DNA from: an uncultured Erysipelotrichaceae bacterium
Lineage (GTDB): Bacteria; Bacillota_I; Bacilli_A; RFN20; CAG-288
Direction: 5' to 3'
NCBI GenBank assembly: GCA_902771745.1
Contig: CACXYG010000007.1
Coordinates: 1-19,658 of the forward strand
Length of the DNA stretch: 19,658 nt
The notes under the pieces were generated by a model. That model was not told the origin of the DNA, searched no databases, and saw only the letters and a list, made by a program, of their open reading frames with translations. Shown here one piece after another: positions 15,612-19,658 of this stretch (within the stretch, counting starts at the first letter, position 1; the number at the start of each line of letters is the position of its first letter). A program made the translations under genes and the position numbers.

Positions 15612-15620
15612 ATTTTAGCA
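15612..15620 (-). promoter_or_regulatory. Candidate extended -10 promoter of the lipoprotein/permease pair
   Basis: TGCTAAAAT on the minus strand gives TGn plus TAAAAT, 22 bases before the start codon. No good -35 is present. A 10-bp palindrome, AACAATTGTT (15642-15651), lies about 25 bases upstream and could be an operator. Confidence 0.35.
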
Positions 15621-15854
15621 TTAACAAATTCATTTTTGTACAACAATTGTTTTAACCATTTTAAAAATTTAAACCAGAAAAATAATCACTAATCATGATA
15701 TTAATTCGTTTTTTTAAAAAAATGGCAAAAATCCAGAATTATTGATAAAAACTGAGAGCGAAATTTATGTATTTTTCCTGAATTTTTGTCCTATCAGCAC
15801 ACAATCTTCAAATTTGTAAAATTCAACACCTGTATAACAAAAAATCTAATCGCC
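15621..15854. other. AT-rich gene-free stretch
   Basis: Between the small lipoprotein gene and the ffh terminator there are about 230 very AT-rich bases. I see no gene with a ribosome binding site and recognisable product. It contains the AACAATTGTT palindrome and a TTTTTTTAAAAAAA block near 15710. It probably holds upstream control sequence for the minus-strand pair. Confidence 0.5.
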
Positions 15855-15902
15855 AAAAAAGACTATCATCAACCTGCCATAAAGCAAGTCAACAATAGTC
15901 TT
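15855..15902 (-). terminator. Rho-independent terminator after ffh
   Basis: On the minus strand AAGACTAT pairs with ATAGTCTT and the stem continues for about 11 more pairs, many of them G-T, around TTTATG; a run of six T follows. Because of the G-T pairs, the plus-strand transcript would fold poorly (C-A mismatches), so this acts in the ffh direction only. Confidence 0.88.
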
Positions 15903-15911
15903 ATTAGATTA

Positions 15912-17261
15912 CTATCTCTTCTTGAACTGCGACATCATCATTCTGGCAGCCATCGGATTACGTTGCATGTTCGCCATCTGCTTTTTCATGGTATCAAAGG
16001 ATTCCACAAGCTTGGTGACGTCATTAGGCTGGACACCAGCACCCTTAGCGATACGAATCTTACGAGAAGTCTTGATGATTTCTGGTTTCTTTCTTTCCTG
16101 ACGGGTCATAGAGTTGATGATGACTTCTGTCTTCTTCAACATCGCCTGAGCGGCGTCGACCTGATCATCATCCATCTTTGGCATATTAGGAAGCATCATC
16201 AGAATCTTTTTAAGAGGACCAAGACGATTCATCTGTTTCATCAAGGAAAGCATATCATTGAGGTCAAAGAGACCCTGTTGCATACGACGACTGGTCTTCT
16301 CCGCCTGAGAAGCGTCGATCTTTTCCTGCATCTCTTCGACAAGGGAGACAATATCACCCATGCCAAGGATACGGTCAGCCATTCTATCAGGATGGAAGTT
16401 TTCAAAGTCGGTAACCTTTTCACCAACACCAGCATACTTGATCGGAATACCAGTGAGTTTCTTGATGGATAAGGCAGCACCACCACGAGAATCACCATCT
16501 AACTTGGTCATGATAAGACCGGTGATCTTGATCTTGGAGTTGAAGGTCAAAGCGACATTGGTGGCGTTTTGACCGACCAAGGCATCCACCGTAAGCAAGG
16601 TCTCATCGACATGAACGGTAGACTGAATATCTTTTAATTCCTGCATCAACTTCTCATCGATTTCAAGTCGACCAGCGGTATCAAGAATCAAGATATTGTA
16701 TTTTTCCGCACAGGCTTTTTCATAAGCAGCTCTGGCAATCTGAGGAACCGGAGTCCCAGAATGATCAGAGTAGGTATCAACCTGAGGATCACACTTCAAA
16801 CCTAAGTTGGTCAACTGTTCGATAGCAGCAGGACGATAGACGTCAAGTGCGCCAAAGAGAACCTTCTTCTTGTTCTTGGTTTCAAATAACTGGGCAAGCT
16901 TCGCAGCCGAGGTGGTCTTACCAGTACCCTGTAAACCGACCATCATGATGACCGTTGGCTTACCATCCATACGGAATGGAATATCGTTATCACCATCGCC
17001 GAGAAGCTTTTCCATCTTGTCATGGACGATTTTGACGACCATGTCACCAGGAGAAACCTTAGTTAAAACCTTCTGACCGATAGATTCTTCTTTGACTTCC
17101 TTGATGAAGTCAGAGACAACATCATAATTGACATCCGCTTCCAACAATGCTTTTCTGACTTCAGAAAGCATTTCATCCATATTCTTTTCACTTAAGGTCG
17201 CCTGACCGCGCATCTTTTTAAAGATGGACGATAAACGGCTAGATAATCCTTCAAATGCCAT
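15912..17261 (-). CDS. ffh: Signal recognition particle protein Ffh (SRP54)
   Basis: Ffh (449 residues, normal length) is the GTPase of the signal recognition particle. With 4.5S/6S RNA it binds signal sequences on ribosomes and docks with FtsY. After the N domain comes the P-loop GLQGTGKTT at about 109-117, then DVYRPAAIEQL, DTAGR and TKLDGDSRGG. The methionine-rich M domain includes MLSLMKQMNRLGPLKKILMM and the RNA-binding TSRKIRIAKGAG. It ends in a Met-rich stretch and FKKR. The ATG lies inside the end of ylxM (11-base overlap), so the genes are coupled. Stop is TAG. No SRP RNA gene is seen in the window. Confidence 0.98.
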   Translation of the reverse strand: MAFEGLSSRLSSIFKKMRGQATLSEKNMDEMLSEVRKALLEADVNYDVVSDFIKEVKEESIGQKVLTKVSPGDMVVKIVHDKMEKLLGDGDNDIPFRMDGKPTVIMMVGLQGTGKTTSAAKLAQLFETKNKKKVLFGALDVYRPAAIEQLTNLGLKCDPQVDTYSDHSGTPVPQIARAAYEKACAEKYNILILDTAGRLEIDEKLMQELKDIQSTVHVDETLLTVDALVGQNATNVALTFNSKIKITGLIMTKLDGDSRGGAALSIKKLTGIPIKYAGVGEKVTDFENFHPDRMADRILGMGDIVSLVEEMQEKIDASQAEKTSRRMQQGLFDLNDMLSLMKQMNRLGPLKKILMMLPNMPKMDDDQVDAAQAMLKKTEVIINSMTRQERKKPEIIKTSRKIRIAKGAGVQPNDVTKLVESFDTMKKQMANMQRNPMAARMMMSQFKKR

Positions 17262-17589
17262 AGCCTAATTCTCCTTTGATTTCTTCTATGATCTCTAGAC
17301 GCTTCTTGCTATCCTCTTGGTTAGCAAGTTCATCTAACAAAACAGTTATCTTACCATTCTTCTTACCGATATGAAGATTGTTCTCGTATTTACTCAATTG
17401 CTTTTCCCCGTGGGACAAAGACTCAAAGATCGCATTGCGAGAAACCTTCTCGAGTTCTGATATCTCCGTAATGGAGTAATCCTCTAAATAGAACATCTCC
17501 ATACGATGATAAATATTCTTCGTCAACAGTTTGCCATATATCAGTAACAACTCAGCAAACTTCTCTTTCTTCTGTAATTCGTTTTCCAT
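17251..17589 (-). CDS. ylxM: YlxM family HTH protein, SRP-associated
   Basis: 112 residues. A helix-turn-helix of sigma-70 region 4 type is visible: RMEMFYLEDYSITEISELEKVSRNAIF spans residues about 29-55, followed by a charged C-terminal tail. In streptococci and Bacillus YlxM is encoded just before ffh, and binding to SRP components has been reported for the streptococcal protein. I choose ATG 17589 (MENEL), four bases after the stop of the upstream membrane protein; GTG 17604 would add five residues and overlap that gene. No clear ribosome binding site is seen, which suggests translational coupling. It overlaps ffh by 11 bases and ends with TGA. Confidence 0.9.
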   Translation of the reverse strand: MENELQKKEKFAELLLIYGKLLTKNIYHRMEMFYLEDYSITEISELEKVSRNAIFESLSHGEKQLSKYENNLHIGKKNGKITVLLDELANQEDSKKRLEIIEEIKGELGYGI

Positions 17590-17593
17590 AATG

Positions 17594-17851
17594 CTAGAAC
17601 ACAAAGGTGATCAAATCCACCAGACAGAAGAGAATACCGACAATGAAGAAGGTATACCAGAAACGAGGGTATTTATAAAAGTGCAGTCTATCTTCCCATT
17701 GCTGAATGATGGCAAAGGCAAACGATAAAACAACCGAAGTCAGAATTCTAGCCAGATAATAATCTGGAATCGTCATCTGGAAGAGAATACTGATTGCCAT
17801 ATTCATAACAAAGATGACGATGATCTGAATGAGGAATCTATAATTGAACAT
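17594..17851 (-). CDS. Small three-helix membrane protein of unknown function in the SRP operon
   Basis: 85 residues, mostly hydrophobic, with three predicted membrane segments at about residues 4-24, 31-49 and 62-83; short charged loops carry QQWEDRLHFYKYPRF. I do not recognise a family. It is a real gene by context: ATG two bases after the ftsY stop, with GAGG nine bases upstream inside the ftsY end, and its stop four bases before ylxM. So it is co-transcribed and coupled with ftsY, ylxM and ffh. A link to membrane targeting or insertion would be natural but is unproven; it may also be a passenger. Confidence 0.75.
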   Translation of the reverse strand: MFNYRFLIQIIVIFVMNMAISILFQMTIPDYYLARILTSVVLSFAFAIIQQWEDRLHFYKYPRFWYTFFIVGILFCLVDLITFVF

Positions 17852-17853
17852 AA

Positions 17854-19176
17854 CTATTCCTCTTCATCACCGATAAGTAAACCATAAAGGTACTTATCCA
17901 AATCAAACTCTTCCAAATCATCCATCTTTTCACCTAAACCGATAAACTTGACCGGAAGTGCAAGTCTATCACGGATAGAAAGAATAATACCACCCTTGGA
18001 AGTGCCATCCATCTTGGTGATGACAATACCCGTGATGCTGACAGCCTCCTTAAAGACACTGGCCTGATCAATACCATTTTGACCAGTGTTAGCATCAATA
18101 ATCAATAACGCTTCATGCGGAGCAGCAGGAATGACCTTCTTGATGACTCTCACCATCTTAGAAAGTTCATCCATCAAGCCCTTCTTGTTCTGAAGTCTAC
18201 CAGCCGTATCCACCAAAACCAGATCAAAATGCTCATCGACAGCCTTTCTCATCGCATCATAGCATAAGGAAGCAGGATCCGAATTTGGTCTAGAGATGAT
18301 CTCAACACCAACTCTACCTGCCCAATAAGTAAGTTGTTCAACCGCACCTGCACGGAACGTATCACCCGCAACAAGTAAAACCTTCTTACCGCGAGTCTTA
18401 TACTTATGCGCAAGCTTAGCAACCGTAGTCGTCTTACCAACACCGTTTACACCGCACATAAAGACAACCGTTGGACCATCCTTGACAAACTCAATATCGG
18501 TCGAGAACGAACCACCCTTATTGGCATAAGAGATGAACATCTTATCGATGAGTAAATCATTGAGTTCATGAGAATCGGTAATCTTCTTAGCACTGGCTTC
18601 CATCGCCGTCTCTTTGATCAATTCCAAAGAGAGAGAAACACCGACATCCGCTTCAATCAAAATACGTTCCAGAGAATCAAAATAATCCTGGTTGATGACC
18701 TTATTGGCAGCTGCAAGCTTCTTCAATCTCTCGGTAAAGCCGATACGAGACTTATCCAAACCCGCAACATACTTATCCTCAATCTCTTTTTCTTTTTCCT
18801 TCTGAGAGAGTTCCTTGACAGGTTCAGTCTTCACCTCTTCCTTGACAACAGGTTCTTCAACCTTAGGTTGACTAACAGGAACTTCTTCTTTGACTTCTTC
18901 AACCACTGGTTCAGAAACAGGCTGTTCAACCTCTGGTTGCACAGCAGGCTCCTCAACTTCAGTTTCTTCAACTACTGAAGTTGGTTCTTCAACTGCTGGA
19001 GTTGGTTCTTCAACAACAGGAGTCTCTTCAACTACGGGAGCTGGTTCAGCAACTGGAGCAGGTTCCTCAGCTGGAACTTCCTCTTTTGGTTCTTCAACTA
19101 CAGGAGTCTCCTGTTTTACCTCTTCTTTATCTTTACGATGTGCAAATTTATTCTTAAGAAAACTGATTAAACCCAT
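17854..19176 (-). CDS. ftsY: Signal recognition particle receptor FtsY
   Basis: FtsY (440 residues) is the membrane-associated SRP receptor GTPase; it forms a complex with Ffh and both hydrolyse GTP on handover to the SecYEG channel. After a short basic N terminus (GLISFLKNKFAHRKDK), residues about 18-128 form an acidic Pro/Val/Glu-rich A domain with repeated PVVEEP-like units. The NG domain shows CGVNGVGKTTT (about 241-251), DTFRAGAVEQL, DTAGR (324-328) and TKMDGTSKGG (388-397). Its length is above the roughly 330 residues of Bacillus FtsY because of the A domain. It begins one base after the rnc stop. AGTAGG before the ATG is a modest ribosome binding site. Stop is TAG. Confidence 0.98.
   Translation of the reverse strand: MGLISFLKNKFAHRKDKEEVKQETPVVEEPKEEVPAEEPAPVAEPAPVVEETPVVEEPTPAVEEPTSVVEETEVEEPAVQPEVEQPVSEPVVEEVKEEVPVSQPKVEEPVVKEEVKTEPVKELSQKEKEKEIEDKYVAGLDKSRIGFTERLKKLAAANKVINQDYFDSLERILIEADVGVSLSLELIKETAMEASAKKITDSHELNDLLIDKMFISYANKGGSFSTDIEFVKDGPTVVFMCGVNGVGKTTTVAKLAHKYKTRGKKVLLVAGDTFRAGAVEQLTYWAGRVGVEIISRPNSDPASLCYDAMRKAVDEHFDLVLVDTAGRLQNKKGLMDELSKMVRVIKKVIPAAPHEALLIIDANTGQNGIDQASVFKEAVSITGIVITKMDGTSKGGIILSIRDRLALPVKFIGLGEKMDDLEEFDLDKYLYGLLIGDEEE
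18830..19110 (-). repeat. Degenerate repeat encoding PVVEEP-like units in FtsY
   Basis: The plus strand shows recurring GGTTCTTCAAC(T/A) blocks with short variable links, most regular at 18979-19060. In the protein these give VVEEP, AVEEP and VVEET units. The tract looks as if it was built by in-frame duplication and then drifted. Confidence 0.7.
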
Positions 19177-19177
19177 A

Positions 19178-19658
19178 TTAATTACCTACTTTCTTGCTTA
19201 AGGCATCACTGGCTGCGTTGATTTCCGCTTCTTTGGTGTTATGACCCTTACCGATGCCTAAGGAGACATCTCCATATCTTGCTTCAACCGTGAAGCAGAC
19301 ATTCTCTGAATTCAAATTCTCTTGTTTGATGACGACATATTGAATGACAGCACCTTTTAACATCTCTTGCAAGCGAGACTTGGAGTCTCTCTTGATCGAG
19401 ACGTTCATGGCTTCGTCTAAAAGTGGGGAATAGATCGAGATCAATAAATCACGGACAAAGTTATAGCCTTGATCGAGATAGACAGCTGCGATGAAGGATT
19501 CAAAGACGTCTTCATCGATATGCTTATGGAACTTGGTGTTATCTTTTTCACCCTGGGAATAGCGAACCAATTTATCAAATCCATAGACCTCTTCAGAAAA
19601 CTGAGTCAAGGTCTTGCCTTCCACCAGAGCAGCTCTCATTCTGCTTAGGGCACCAGAG
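19178..19658 (-). CDS. rnc: Ribonuclease III, 5' end outside window
   Basis: Cuts double-stranded RNA, notably rRNA precursors. The frame is open to the window edge (SGALSRMRAALVEGKTL), so the N terminus with the first catalytic motif is missing. HIDEDVFESFIAAVYLDQG holds the second catalytic Asp and Glu. The C-terminal dsRNA-binding domain starts at SKSRLQEMLKG and ends with GKGHNTKEAEINAASDAL. In Bacillus the order is rnc-smc-ftsY; here ftsY follows after one base and smc is absent from this place. TAA stop. Confidence 0.95.
   Translation of the reverse strand, partial: SGALSRMRAALVEGKTLTQFSEEVYGFDKLVRYSQGEKDNTKFHKHIDEDVFESFIAAVYLDQGYNFVRDLLISIYSPLLDEAMNVSIKRDSKSRLQEMLKGAVIQYVVIKQENLNSENVCFTVEARYGDVSLGIGKGHNTKEAEINAASDALSKKVGN

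Noticed and set aside
15786..16472. Long open frame (228 codons) on the plus strand opposite ffh
   Set aside because: It lies mostly antisense to the well-conserved ffh, has His/Leu-rich composition typical of a shadow frame, and shows no ribosome binding site or motif.
18890..19201. Ser/Thr/Gly-rich open frame on the plus strand
   Set aside because: It is the antisense reading of the FtsY PVVEEP repeats; low complexity explains the open frame.

Overview
The window is about 19.7 kb of a low-to-moderate G+C bacterial chromosome and is almost all core information-processing genes. It fits a Bacillota lineage near the Mollicutes or Erysipelotrichales. The signs are AAGGAGG-type ribosome binding sites, an L10 leader, YlxM next to Ffh, an RpoC carrying an insertion, an RpoB with Asn where rifampicin-sensitive bacteria have His, and an L11 lacking the usual Pro-Pro loop. 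Tryptophan is encoded by TGG and no essential gene is broken by TGA, so the code looks standard (table 11) rather than mycoplasmal.

Layout. (1) 1-620: the 3' part of a membrane-anchored GGDEF protein broken by an in-frame TAG, ending in a terminator. (2) 620-960: gene-free, with about 2.5 copies of a 33-bp tandem repeat. (3) 974-11557, minus strand: one long transcription unit, promoter - rplK - rplA - L10 leader - rplJ - rplL - attenuator-like hairpin - rpoB - rpoC - hairpin - tRNA-Gly(CCC) - terminator. It makes four large-subunit stalk proteins, the two large RNA polymerase subunits and a tRNA. (4) 11577-12153, plus: rplS with its own leader and terminator. (5) 12205-14260, plus: a strong promoter, then rpsP - khpA - (hairpin) - rimM - trmD, the classic ribosome maturation and tRNA modification cluster. 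It ends at a terminator shared with a convergent neighbour. (6) 14264-15617, minus: an AT-rich pair not recognised as a known system, a small possible lipoprotein followed by an FtsX/MacB-like membrane protein. (7) 15855-19658, minus: rnc (partial) - ftsY - small three-helix membrane protein - ylxM - ffh, the co-translational protein targeting operon.

Compared with the usual Bacillus order (rnc-smc-ftsY-ylxM-ffh-rpsP-khpA-rimM-trmD-rplS), the same genes are present but rearranged. The rnc-to-ffh half is inverted so that it converges on trmD, rplS has moved from the end to ahead of rpsP, smc is not between rnc and ftsY, and the rplK-rpoC operon abuts rplS head-to-head. An accessory gene pair sits at the inversion junction.

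I see no CRISPR array, phage or complete insertion sequence. The most interesting unexplained items are the uncharacterised 85-residue membrane protein inside the signal recognition particle operon, the lipoprotein/permease pair, the 33-bp repeats, the altered T-loop of the tRNA, and residue changes in RpoB, L11 and TrmD.
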